Shown here: positions 1 through 7,857 of the stretch, in pieces
How the letters are laid out: every line of letters begins with the position of its first letter
Position numbering within the stretch: position 1 is the first letter of the stretch
NCBI RefSeq assembly: GCF_900100125.1
Contig: NZ_FNEL01000005.1
Location: forward strand, 1-56,929
DNA length: 56,929 nucleotides
Source: Dolosicoccus paucivorans
GTDB taxonomy: Bacteria > Bacillota > Bacilli > Lactobacillales > Aerococcaceae
Direction of reading: 5' to 3'
Notes under the pieces: model-generated
Databases searched by the model: none
Seen by the model: only the letters and a program-made list of their open reading frames with translations
What the model was told of the DNA's origin: nothing
Made by a program: the position numbers and the translations under genes

Positions 1-1
1 A

Positions 2-61
2 TCAGGAAGCGAACCTGAATCTTCAAAAGAATCAGGAAGCGAAGCTGAATCTTCAAAAGCT
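2..61 (+). repeat. 30-bp tandem repeat in the stalk
   Basis: Two adjacent 30-bp copies (2-31 and 32-61) differ at only a few bases and code for SGSEPESSKE-type units. The array may continue to the left of the window. Such in-frame repeats usually vary in number between strains and set the length of a wall-anchored stalk. Confidence 0.7.
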
Positions 62-208
62 GAAGTTAAAAAAGAAGTTAAAAAAGAAGACAAAAAAGAA
101 TTACCAAACACTGGTGAAGCTGTAGGTATGACTGCATTAATCGCAGGATTACTAGGTGCTGCAGGTTTAGGAACATTATTCATGAACCGTCGTCGCCAAA
201 GCAAATAA
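2..208 (+). CDS. LPxTG surface protein, C-terminal end (partial)
   Basis: This is the last 68 codons of a gene that starts left of the window. It encodes a Ser/Glu/Lys-rich stalk, then the sortase signal LPNTG (bases 101-115), a hydrophobic Ala/Gly/Leu segment and an Arg-rich tail (NRRRQSK), which is the usual order of a sortase A substrate. The stalk begins with two near-identical 10-residue units (SGSEPESSKE and SGSEAESSKA). The protein should be cut at LPxT/G and linked to peptidoglycan. The ligand-binding or enzymatic part is outside the window, so its function cannot be named. A terminator follows at once, so this is the end of its transcript. Confidence 0.88.
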   Translation, partial: SGSEPESSKESGSEAESSKAEVKKEVKKEDKKELPNTGEAVGMTALIAGLLGAAGLGTLFMNRRRQSK

Positions 209-228
209 TTTTAAATAGATTATTTATC

Positions 229-267
229 GGCTAAAGTTACCCAAACGGGCAACTTTAGCTTTTTTTA
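229..267 (+). terminator. Rho-independent terminator of the LPxTG gene
   Basis: An inverted repeat (CTAAAGTTACCC / GGGCAACTTTAG, one mismatch, loop AAAC) is followed by a run of seven T. It lies 21 bases after the stop codon. The rest of the gap to base 429 is AT-rich and holds no gene that I can see. Confidence 0.85.
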
Positions 268-429
268 TTTACTCAAAATGATTAGGCATAGTAACTAATA
301 AAGTAGTTAAATTTGTAAATTAAGACGATGTTTAAAGAGTTTAAATATTTTAATTGAAATATATAGCATTTTTAAATGGATATAGTATACTAATATTATA
401 TATATGTTTTTTAAAATTTAGGAGGCACT

Positions 430-2724
430 ATGAAGAAGACAACTTATTTAAGCATGGGTGCAGTTGCGACTCTTACTGCATTTAGTATGCCATTGATTAC
501 AAAAGTACAAGAAGTAATGGATACAGTACAAACAGATCAACCTGAAGCAGCACAAACAGTTGTTGTTTCTGATTCAATTTCTGTTAAAGATGTTAATTCA
601 GTTTCTGAACAACCAGCTCAAGAAAATAAAACAGTAGTAGCCGAAGACAATGCTGTTGTTATTGAAGAAGCTGTATCAACTTCACAAGAAAATCTAACAG
701 TTGAAGAAGATATTGCAATTACTCCAGTAGCAGCAACAGCATCAACTGGAAATAAATATGTTGGCGAACCAGTTTCTTTTGTTGGTAAATTAACTCCTGG
801 CAAAGGTGCTGTTATTAATATACCAGCTGAACTTCGTGAACAAAAACCTTACTTTGATCCAACAGATTTCAGTGGACGTACCGTAAAAGCTGTTGAACGT
901 GTAGTTGTATAGGGTACACCGTTTGTAAACGTTCAAGCACCAGGTATTGATGGTTGGATGTTTGAGGCAGATGTAACGCCAGAGCGCGTTATCTCTTCAA
1001 AACAAGCAAGTTTTGCTGGAGTTGTAAACCAAAGAAATCATACCATCGACTCTAAACCTTGGGGATTAGATGGATACCAAAACCTTGGTTTCACTCGCGA
1101 CTACCAAGGAAGAACAGTATATGGTTTGGAAGAAGTGACAACAGATCGTGCTACTTTCGTTAAAGTTAAATTTGGTGACTTTGAAGGTTGGGTAGACAAG
1201 CGTGGTATTGATATTGAAGAGATCAAATCACAACAATTCATTAAGTTTGCTGGTAAAGTAAAAGATAGAAGCCATACGATCGATACATTACCATGGGGTG
1301 TAGAAGGCTTTGAGCGACTAGCTAACACACGTCAATTTGTTGGCCGCACTGTCTACGGTACTGAAGAAGCTATTACTGACCGCGGACGTTTTGTTAAAGT
1401 TCGCGTAGGTGATTTAACGGGATGGGTTCATGATCAAGCGATTGAATTTGAAGCAATCCAAAAAGAAGAACCACTAAACTTAGTTGGAAAAATCTTACAA
1501 CGTAACCACACCATTGATACATTGCCATGGGGAGTTCAAGGTTATCGTACGATTGGTCTAACACGTGATTACCATGATTTAGAAGTAAACGTTTTAGCTA
1601 AAGCAACGACTCAAAGAACACAGTTTTATAAAATTAAAACAGACAAATTTGAAGGTTGGGTAGATGTTGCAGGGATTCAACTATTAGAACAAAAGCAACC
1701 AATCGCAACACACACTGTTGTTCCTGGCGACAGCTTATGGGCAATTGCTACTAAGAACAATGTAATGATTCAAAACTTAATCGACTGGAATAACCGTAAA
1801 GATAACTATGTTTATTCAGGTGAGAAGTTATTTGTTCAAAACCCAGCGTTAGCGCCTAAACCGCAAACGCCAGCCAAGCCAGCTAAACCAAGTAAGCCAG
1901 TAGCTACGCCAACGCATACAGTCGTTCGCGGTGACAGCTTATGGGCCATTGCGAATAAACATGGTGTAACGGTTCAAAACTTACGCGAGTGGAATAACCG
2001 TAAAGATAATTACGTTTATTCAGGTGAAAAGTTATTTGTTCAAAAGCCTAATAACTCTAAGCCAGTCACACCACCAGCAAAACCAAATCCAAATGTTGGT
2101 TCACAAAGTGATCGTCCAGTAGAAAGTAAAGTAGTTTACATCGATGCTGGTCACGGTGGTTGGGAAACAGGAGCTTATTACTACGGTATTGCAGAAAAAG
2201 ATATGAACTTATCGATTACTAAACGTTTATCTGCTCTTTTAAGAGAACAAGGATATACTGTAATGGAAACACGTACAACAGACGTTCACGTTCCATTAAC
2301 AGAGCGTCAGCTTGAACCTAATGAAGTGGAAGCAGATATTTATATTTCTGTACACCATAATGCAAGTGGACCTTCTGGAAAGCAACAAGGAATTGTAACG
2401 TTATTCCACGATAACTCCGTTGCTGAGTGGAACTATCCAACGCTACACGATGCAAGCAAATTAGCTCAAAACCGTAAATTAGCACAAATTGTTCAAAGCT
2501 CTATGGTAGAAGAAGCACGCAAATTAAATCCAAATACTCGAGATTTAGGTGCACGTCCGCAAAACTTACACGTAACGCGTACAACAAACATGCCATCTAT
2601 TTTAGTAGAATTAGGATTTATGGATCATTGGAATGAAATGCAATGGTTAAAACGTACAGATTACCAAAACAATCTAATTAACGGAATTGTTAAAGGAGTT
2701 AACCGTTACTTTAACAATATCTAA
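430..2724 (+). pseudogene. GW/LysM N-acetylmuramoyl-L-alanine amidase with in-frame TAG
   Basis: A secreted peptidoglycan amidase gene of 764 codons is split by TAG at 910-912. The reading frame is otherwise intact on both sides. Order: signal peptide (residues 1-25), Glu/Val/Ser linker, four GW (SH3-like) modules with a 78-residue period, two LysM domains (DNA about 1713-1841 and 1917-2045), a Pro/Lys linker, and an Amidase_3 domain (about 2131-2715). The zinc enzyme motifs DAGHGG, IAEKD, SVHHNA and LVELGF are all present. The stop falls inside GW module 1: aligned with modules 2 and 3, it replaces one residue and the homology continues directly. An AGGAGG site precedes the ATG at 430. The next ATG (958) has no ribosome binding site and no signal peptide. 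Readings: recent nonsense mutation, sequencing error, or suppressed stop. Confidence 0.8.
1786..2045 (+). repeat. Near-identical 56-bp repeats in the two LysM domains
   Basis: Bases 1786-1841 and 1990-2045 are almost the same at DNA level (about four differences) and code for the second half of each LysM domain (NNRKDNYVYSGEKLFVQ). The 204-bp period is in frame, so recombination between copies would add or remove one LysM unit without breaking the protein. Confidence 0.75.
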
Positions 2725-2733
2725 TAGTAAATT

Positions 2734-2769
2734 AAAAGCTAGAGTCCAACCGTAGGTTCTAGCTTTTTT
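2734..2769 (+). terminator. Terminator after the amidase
   Basis: A stem AAAGCTAGAGTCC / GGTTCTAGCTTT is followed by T6. It starts 10 bases after the amidase stop codon and lies between two convergent genes. On the other strand the stem is followed by TTTT, so it may also stop the reverse gene weakly. Confidence 0.8.
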
Positions 2770-2805
2770 ATGTGACTTAAATGTGATTGAAGTTCTTTAC
2801 TAAAC

Positions 2806-3795
2806 TTATAATGAATGGGGACCTTCAAACAAATTAACCATTTGTATTTCAATTAACTCCATTAAAGGTCGATACCTAGAAGTCTCTGTTTTTGAGGGAT
2901 CTAATAAGATGTCGACAAAGGATTGAATATCATTTCCAAAGACTTCTTCTGCAAACGGATAAACAAAAGAATAACAATGTTCGTATAACCCTATGCCTTC
3001 CATCACTAAATGTGGGTTATTATTACTGAAATAATCGGTTATTAACGCGAAACCTTCTAAAAAGATAGGATCTTCGTTCATTGGAAGAAGTGTATCTAAA
3101 TGGACTGTTTTCACGTCGCCGAACCATTCGTATTCAATCGTTGGATGCTTTTGAGCTAAGGAAGTATCTTTAGACAAATCTTCAAGCGCAGTTTTTTTAA
3201 TTAATGGTGAGATCATTTCATGCTTTAACAATTCAAGGTAAAAGAATTCTTTCATTTCTAAAGAATCTAATTTTTCTCCCATACGCAATAGTTGTGTGGC
3301 CGTTTCAACGGATTGATCATAATGAGTATCGAGAAACTTTCTCATTTCGTCAAAGGAAGTGACAGATTGAACCTTATCGAATAAATCGATGAGTTCACGC
3401 TCCCTATTAATACTACGGTCAATGTGCCCTAAAAGGCTAGGATCTGTGACGTGCTCTTTTAGGAGGTATAATTCTGAAAGTAACTCATGACCAGTAGGGA
3501 CCATTAAAGAAATGGAAATAAAGTAAGGAGCCTGATAACGCGAATGCTTTAAAATATCTTTTTTACTTTTAAAGTGAGTCTTCCAAAATGATTCCAATCG
3601 CGAACTAAGTTTATAACCAAAACAGGTCTCAGCAAATAAACCTACAATTTGTGCTTGTAAGGTCTCTTCTTGAGTTAATTTAAAACCTTCTTCTAAAGTG
3701 TCTAGCGCTTCGTCCACTTTACCTTCATCGAGTAAATCCATAGCGTGATCTAATAAATAATCACCATTCATCGGGAACTGAATAATATTTGACAT
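2806..3795 (-). CDS. TPR-like helical protein of unknown function
   Basis: It codes for 329 residues. The ATG at 3795 (protein MSNIIQFPMNGDY) sits seven bases after a strong AAGGAGG; an upstream extension of the frame would overlap the divergent gene and lacks a ribosome binding site. The N-terminus reads like a tetratricopeptide pair (LLDEGKVDEALDTLEEG), and the rest is mostly charged helix with no signal peptide or membrane segment. It resembles the conserved Lactobacillales proteins annotated as TPR or DUF3196, but that is from memory of the family. It diverges from the RNase HI-like gene over a shared short promoter region. Function unknown. Confidence 0.75.
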   Translation of the reverse strand: MSNIIQFPMNGDYLLDHAMDLLDEGKVDEALDTLEEGFKLTQEETLQAQIVGLFAETCFGYKLSSRLESFWKTHFKSKKDILKHSRYQAPYFISISLMVPTGHELLSELYLLKEHVTDPSLLGHIDRSINRERELIDLFDKVQSVTSFDEMRKFLDTHYDQSVETATQLLRMGEKLDSLEMKEFFYLELLKHEMISPLIKKTALEDLSKDTSLAQKHPTIEYEWFGDVKTVHLDTLLPMNEDPIFLEGFALITDYFSNNNPHLVMEGIGLYEHCYSFVYPFAEEVFGNDIQSFVDILLDPSKTETSRYRPLMELIEIQMVNLFEGPHSL

Positions 3796-3813
3796 AAGGG
3801 GCCTCCTTTTCAT

Positions 3814-3830
3814 GTATAATAGTATTATAC
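3814..3830. promoter_or_regulatory. Palindromic divergent -10 region
   Basis: GTATAATAGTATTATAC is a perfect 17-bp palindrome with a TATAAT hexamer on each strand (3815-3820 forward, 3829-3824 reverse). It lies between the divergent TPR-like and RNase HI-like genes, 19 and 22 bases from the start codons. The -35 boxes are poor: a TTGACA at 3789-3794 lies 20 bases from the forward -10. The promoter call is inferred. Confidence 0.45.
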
Positions 3831-3852
3831 CAAATTGAAAGGGCGAAAGTAG

Positions 3853-4263
3853 ATGGAAATTTATATTGATGCTGCTTTTCATCCTAAACGACACGATGCT
3901 GGCGTAGTGGCTTTTATTAAAGATTCAGTGAATACTACAAGCTTAGGACGTTATTTAACCCAAGTTGAAGATAACCATCAAGCTGAATTTAAAGCGCTCA
4001 AACTGGCTTTATCATGGCTTATTGAGCAAGAAAAACAACAGGAGATTATTATTATTCACTCGGATAGCCAGTTAGTTGCTGAGGCAGTGGACAAACGTTA
4101 CGTTAAAGATAAACGTTATCAAGCTGTTTTTACAGACCTTTTGCCACTGTTGGATCAATTTGATCTTTTATTTGTTAAATGGATTCCCGAAAAAGAAAAC
4201 AAACAAGCTGATCAATTAGCTAAGCAAGTGTTGAGAAAACAACAAAATTGGCCGTTTCGTTGA
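3853..4263 (+). CDS. RNase HI-family protein
   Basis: This 136-residue protein has the RNase H fold residues in order: D6 (YIDAAF), E45 (HQAEFKAL), D71 (IHSDSQL) and D120 (KQADQLA), the DEDD metal-binding set. It lacks the basic handle of E. coli RnhA and is short, as in the reverse-transcriptase-like group near gpsB in Bacillus (YpeP/YpdQ type). It would cut RNA in RNA-DNA hybrids in the cytoplasm. Activity is plausible because all four acidic residues remain, but some relatives are inactive, so the substrate is not certain. The ATG has a modest GGGCGAAAG upstream. Confidence 0.82.
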   Translation: MEIYIDAAFHPKRHDAGVVAFIKDSVNTTSLGRYLTQVEDNHQAEFKALKLALSWLIEQEKQQEIIIIHSDSQLVAEAVDKRYVKDKRYQAVFTDLLPLLDQFDLLFVKWIPEKENKQADQLAKQVLRKQQNWPFR

Positions 4264-4294
4264 ATGAATTAATGAAATGTGTGAATAGTACATC

Positions 4295-4323
4295 TTTAGA
4301 ATTTGATGCGAATACGCTATAAT
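4295..4323 (+). promoter_or_regulatory. Predicted gpsB promoter
   Basis: TTTAGA (4295-4300) and a perfect TATAAT (4318-4323) are 17 bases apart, giving a start near 4330 and a leader of about 90 bases before gpsB. Confidence 0.55.
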
Positions 4324-4421
4324 AAAAGTACCATAAATAAAGATGATTGATTTCAAGTACTATTCAAGGTACACTTACATTTATGCGCATTACATTTGAT
4401 TTTACATGGGGTGATAAATAA

Positions 4422-4745
4422 ATGGCGGATAAAAACTTAACAGCAAAAGATATTTTACAAAAAGAATTTTCTAAATCAATTCGTGGCTATAATACCGCAG
4501 AAGTTGATGAATACTTAGACAGTATTATTCGCGACTACGACTCATATCAAAAAGATGTGGCCCATTTAAAAAGTGAAAATGAACGCTTAATGCATAAAAT
4601 TGAAGAACTTTCAAAACAACTATCTCAAGCGAAACATTCCACTTCCACGTCTGCACCAGCAACAAATGTATCTAACTTTGATATTTTAAAACGTTTATCT
4701 AATCTAGAAAAGCACGTTTTTGGACAAAATATTGAAGTAGACTAA
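4422..4745 (+). CDS. gpsB: Cell division protein GpsB
   Basis: A 107-residue DivIVA-family protein. The N-terminal membrane-binding and partner-binding domain is clear (LTAKDILQKEF, RGYNTAEVDEYLD), followed by a coiled coil (residues 35-70), a Ser/Thr/Ala linker and the short C-terminal helix that forms the hexamer (FDILKRLSNLEKHVFG). GpsB shuttles between lateral wall and septum and docks penicillin-binding proteins onto the division machinery. Length and layout are standard. The start is preceded by GGGGTGAT. The gene lies directly upstream of rnpB, as in Bacillus and many Lactobacillales, and its last codons appear to carry the rnpB promoter. Confidence 0.95.
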   Translation: MADKNLTAKDILQKEFSKSIRGYNTAEVDEYLDSIIRDYDSYQKDVAHLKSENERLMHKIEELSKQLSQAKHSTSTSAPATNVSNFDILKRLSNLEKHVFGQNIEVD

Positions 4746-4748
4746 TTT
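4720..4748 (+). promoter_or_regulatory. rnpB promoter inside the gpsB end
   Basis: TTGGAC (4720-4725) and TAATTT (4743-4748) are separated by 17 bases. The expected start, seven bases after the -10, is exactly base 4755, the first base of helix P1 of the RNase P RNA. The -35 and most of the spacer lie in the last gpsB codons. Confidence 0.6.
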
Positions 4749-4754
4749 AATGAC

Positions 4755-5138
4755 GTGCATGTTCTAGGTAATCGCAGTGAGTCCAACGATTCATTGAGGA
4801 AAGTCCATGCTCGCACAAGCTGCGAAGCTTGTAGTGATCGTGCTTAGCGAAACCATAAGCTAAGGTAACTTTTTAAGTTAACGGCGAATAAAAAACCTAA
4901 GGTTTAACTATGGTTGAGTCATTCATAAAGTGCCACAGAAACGAGTCTTATTGGAAACAATAAGAATGGAACGCGGTAAACCCCTCGAGCGAGCAACCCA
5001 AACACTTAAGGTAGGGGCACTTCTTCTAGGGAAATGAACCGATGAAGAAGACACATTTTTGTGTAGACAGATGATTACCCATCACTTAATGGCCTATTCA
5101 TTAAGTGAGGACAGAACATGGCTTATAAGAACATGCAC
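4755..5138 (+). ncRNA. rnpB: RNase P RNA, class B
   Basis: The catalytic RNA that trims the 5' leader of pre-tRNAs, about 384 bases. The ends pair perfectly as helix P1 (GTGCATGTTC at 4755-4764 with GAACATGCAC at 5129-5138). Conserved core blocks are readable: GAGGAAAGTCCATGCTCGCA (from about 4795), AAAGTGCCACAGAAACGAG, GGAACGCGGTAAACCCCTCG, CAACCCAAA and ACAGAACATGGCTTATA near the 3' end. The pattern matches the Bacillus type (class B) rather than the E. coli type. A terminator follows at 5146. Its place after gpsB and before ypsC is conserved in Firmicutes. Confidence 0.96.
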
Positions 5139-5145
5139 AAATAGG

Positions 5146-5174
5146 AAAGACTCTGTCATTCAGAGTCTTTTTTT
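5146..5174 (+). terminator. rnpB terminator
   Basis: AAAGACTCTG TCATT CAGAGTCTTT followed by T-rich sequence, a perfect stem eight bases after the end of helix P1. Confidence 0.9.
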
Positions 5175-5209
5175 ATAAAAATAAATTTGTAAAAAGGATA
5201 GTGATAGTA

Positions 5210-6199
5210 TTGTGTACGTCCATTAGTTATAAGACAAAAGACCATTATTTTGGTCAAAATTTGGATCTTGATTACTCTTATCATGAAACTGTGACTATCA
5301 CCCCGAGAAACAAATCATTTAAATTGACTCATTTAAATACTATTAAACAACACCTAGCGATGATTGGCATGGCTTTTGTGGTTGATGGGTATCCGTTATA
5401 TTACGATGCTACGAATGAAAAGGGTTTGAGTATTGCTGGATTAAATTTCCCGGACAATGCTCATTACAATGAGCCAATAGAAGGTAAATATAATGTCGGC
5501 TCCTTTGAGTTCATTCCTTGGATTTTATCCACTTGTTCTACAGTCCAACAAGCAAGAAAATTACTAGAAAATGTCAATATTACGACGGACTCATTTAGTG
5601 AAGATTTACCGCCGTCTCCTTTACATTGGATGATTTCAGATCGAAAAGAAACCATTGTGTTTGAACAAACTGCTCAAGGCGGTACAATTTATGATAATCC
5701 AGTAGGGGTTTTAACGAACAACCCAACGTTTGATTATCATTTAGAGCATTTAACTGACTATATGATGTGTTCATCTTACCCACCTCAAAATAATTTTTCA
5801 AAAGAATTAGATTTAAAACCTCATTGTTCGGGTATGGGAGCCATTGGGTTACCTGGAGATTTGTCATCCGCTTCACGTTTTGTTAAAGCAGCGTTTACTA
5901 AATTAAACGCGTTATCTGGAGATTCAGAATCGGAAAGTGTGACTCAGTTTTTCAAAATCTTGCATTCAGTGGAACAACAAAAAGGAGCTAATCGAACAAA
6001 GCAAGATAATGAGAGTCAATGGCAAAGCGAATACACTATTTATACGAGCTGTTGTAATACGGATCGAGGAATTTATTACTATACGACTTATAATAATAGT
6101 CAAATCAGCTATATTGATATGCACCAAGAAGATTTAGATGGAACAGAAGTTGTAAGTTATGATCTTATAATGACGCAACAATTTCATCATCAACAGTAA
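5210..6199 (+). CDS. Choloylglycine (bile salt) hydrolase-family protein
   Basis: A 329-residue Ntn hydrolase that starts at TTG 5210. This start is chosen because the family needs Cys as the second residue (MCTSISYKT), the nucleophile exposed after Met removal, and because AAGGATAGTGAT just upstream resembles a Shine-Dalgarno sequence. Conserved pieces include TITPRN, YYDATNEKGLSIAGLNFP, D19, N170-N171 (LTNNPTF) and R223 (SSASRFV). The pocket Arg usually at residue 16 (FGRN) is Gln here (FGQN). The family hydrolyses conjugated bile salts, penicillin V or acyl-homoserine lactones, and the substrate cannot be told from sequence. It sits 35 bases after the rnpB terminator with no clear promoter of its own. 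Confidence 0.85.
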   Translation: MCTSISYKTKDHYFGQNLDLDYSYHETVTITPRNKSFKLTHLNTIKQHLAMIGMAFVVDGYPLYYDATNEKGLSIAGLNFPDNAHYNEPIEGKYNVGSFEFIPWILSTCSTVQQARKLLENVNITTDSFSEDLPPSPLHWMISDRKETIVFEQTAQGGTIYDNPVGVLTNNPTFDYHLEHLTDYMMCSSYPPQNNFSKELDLKPHCSGMGAIGLPGDLSSASRFVKAAFTKLNALSGDSESESVTQFFKILHSVEQQKGANRTKQDNESQWQSEYTIYTSCCNTDRGIYYYTTYNNSQISYIDMHQEDLDGTEVVSYDLIMTQQFHHQQ

Positions 6200-6214
6200 T
6201 TGAAAGGAGTTTAC

Positions 6215-7345
6215 ATGCAACAATTTAATTTAATCGCCACTTGTGGAGCAGGAATCGAAGCGTTAGTTGCTAGTGAGTTAAAAGAGTTAGGGTACGAGAC
6301 TCAAACAGAAAATGGACGCGTACGCTTTAAAGGAACTGCTTACGATATTGCGCGAACAAACCTGTGGTTAAGAAAAGCTGATCGGATCAAAATAGTTATC
6401 GGTGAATTTAAAGCGATGAGCTTTGAAGAGCTCTTCGACAAAACTTACGAGTTACCTTGGGAGAGTTTATTGACTATGGATGCTCAGTTTCCTGTAGCGG
6501 GGCGTTCGATTCAATCTAAACTACACTCCGTACCTAACGTTCAGCGCATTGTCAAAAAAGCCATTGCCCAAAAAATGATGGACTTTTATCATCGCCGTGC
6601 TAATTTGCCAGAAAGTGGCGCTGTATATCCTATCGAAGTCGTTATTCGAAAAAATAAAGTGATGTTAATTGTGGATACAAGTGGAGAAAGTTTATTTAAA
6701 CGAGGGTACCGTGTTGATAAAGGAGGCGCACCATTAAAGGAAAATATGGCCGCTGCTTTAATCAAATTAACTACGTGGTATCCTGATCGTCCTCTATATG
6801 ATCCAACTTGTGGCTCAGGAACGATTTTAATCGAAGCGGCTTTAATGGGTCAAAATATTGCGCCGGGTTTTAACCGAGAATTCGCTGCTGAACACTGGTT
6901 AATGCTTCCTCAAGAAGTCTGGCAACAAGTCCGGGATGAAGCTGAACAAGAGGCAAATTATGATGTGGAACTTGATTTATTTGGGACAGATATTGATCAA
7001 AATATGATCGAAATCGCTAAAGCCAATGCTTTAGAAGCGGGAGTTTTACACAACATCGAATTTAAACAAATGAATTTAGCTGACTATAAACCTACAAAAG
7101 AACACGGCATTTTAATTGCCAACCCGCCTTATGGGGATCGTTTATTAGACAAAGAAAAAGCCCATGAATTATACCAAAAGATGGGTGAAATTTACCGCGA
7201 AATGCCAACGTGGAGTAAATATATTTTAACGAGTGATGATCACTTTGAGGAATATTATGGTCAAAAAGCGACTCGTAAACGTAAATTATATAACGGTCCA
7301 ATCCGAACAACTTACTATCAGTATTGGGCGAACAAAGGAAGGTGA
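6215..7345 (+). CDS. ypsC: Class I SAM-dependent 23S rRNA methyltransferase (YpsC/RlmL type)
   Basis: It codes for 376 residues from ATG 6215, which follows AAAGGAG. The N-terminal third is a THUMP RNA-binding domain, followed by a Rossmann methyltransferase domain with DPTCGSGTILIEAA (about residue 194) for SAM binding, FGTDID, and the catalytic NPPYGDRL motif (about residue 301) typical of N2-guanine or N6-adenine methylation. The family corresponds to the N-terminal half of E. coli RlmL, which makes m2G2445 in 23S rRNA. Placement after rnpB matches Bacillus. The exact target base here is inferred. The next gene starts four bases after the stop. Confidence 0.9.
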   Translation: MQQFNLIATCGAGIEALVASELKELGYETQTENGRVRFKGTAYDIARTNLWLRKADRIKIVIGEFKAMSFEELFDKTYELPWESLLTMDAQFPVAGRSIQSKLHSVPNVQRIVKKAIAQKMMDFYHRRANLPESGAVYPIEVVIRKNKVMLIVDTSGESLFKRGYRVDKGGAPLKENMAAALIKLTTWYPDRPLYDPTCGSGTILIEAALMGQNIAPGFNREFAAEHWLMLPQEVWQQVRDEAEQEANYDVELDLFGTDIDQNMIEIAKANALEAGVLHNIEFKQMNLADYKPTKEHGILIANPPYGDRLLDKEKAHELYQKMGEIYREMPTWSKYILTSDDHFEEYYGQKATRKRKLYNGPIRTTYYQYWANKGR

Positions 7346-7349
7346 CAGG

Positions 7350-7844
7350 ATGGATAAAAATAATATATATGAAGTCATTGAAAAGATATTAAATACGATT
7401 CATTTACCGGGTGAATGGTCTCTTGTTTGGTACGAACAAAAGAAATATGTTGAACTGACGGTGCAATTAGAGTTTGATAATTTTGAAGAAATTGGACTAA
7501 TCGATGAAGTAGGAGAACAAATGCGTCAAGAGCGCAATTTGTATCAATTACATGTCATCTTTTATGATAACAAATACTATGAGGGAGGCTTTCCTCATTG
7601 TTTAGTGTCAATTGGGATTAATCCTGAAGAAGGCGTAGAGTATTCTTATTTATACGCTGTCTTAGATTATTTAAAATACTTACTCGTTAAAAGTCGCCTG
7701 GACTGGAATGAATTTATTAACAACGAGCGTTCGTATTTTGATATTGATTGGCGAAAAGAAGAGTTAGAGGCTCGAATTAACCACTTAAAGACAACCCACC
7801 GATACTCGACTAAGCCCTTATTTTTCCCGCATCAATTAAATTAA
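7350..7844 (+). CDS. DUF3013-like conserved protein
   Basis: A 164-residue acidic, soluble protein without signal peptide or membrane segments. The ATG at 7350 follows AAGGAAGGTGA at good spacing. Content is Tyr/Trp/Glu-rich (GEWSLVWYEQKKY, DIDWRKEELEARI). Its place directly upstream of prmA and its size fit the DUF3013 family seen beside prmA in streptococci and lactobacilli; this is a placement from memory. No catalytic motif is visible and function is unknown. It is co-transcribed with ypsC, prmA and rsmE, which suggests a link to ribosome or translation factor modification. Confidence 0.68.
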   Translation: MDKNNIYEVIEKILNTIHLPGEWSLVWYEQKKYVELTVQLEFDNFEEIGLIDEVGEQMRQERNLYQLHVIFYDNKYYEGGFPHCLVSIGINPEEGVEYSYLYAVLDYLKYLLVKSRLDWNEFINNERSYFDIDWRKEELEARINHLKTTHRYSTKPLFFPHQLN

Positions 7845-7857
7845 AGGAGACGATTGT

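Noticed and set aside
910-912. General recoding of TAG in this organism
   Set aside because: Several clearly complete genes end with TAG (for example obg and recJ), so TAG works as a normal stop.
958-2724. The downstream part of the GW amidase as an independent gene starting at ATG 958
   Set aside because: No ribosome binding site precedes this ATG, it lies inside a GW module, and the protein would have no export signal.
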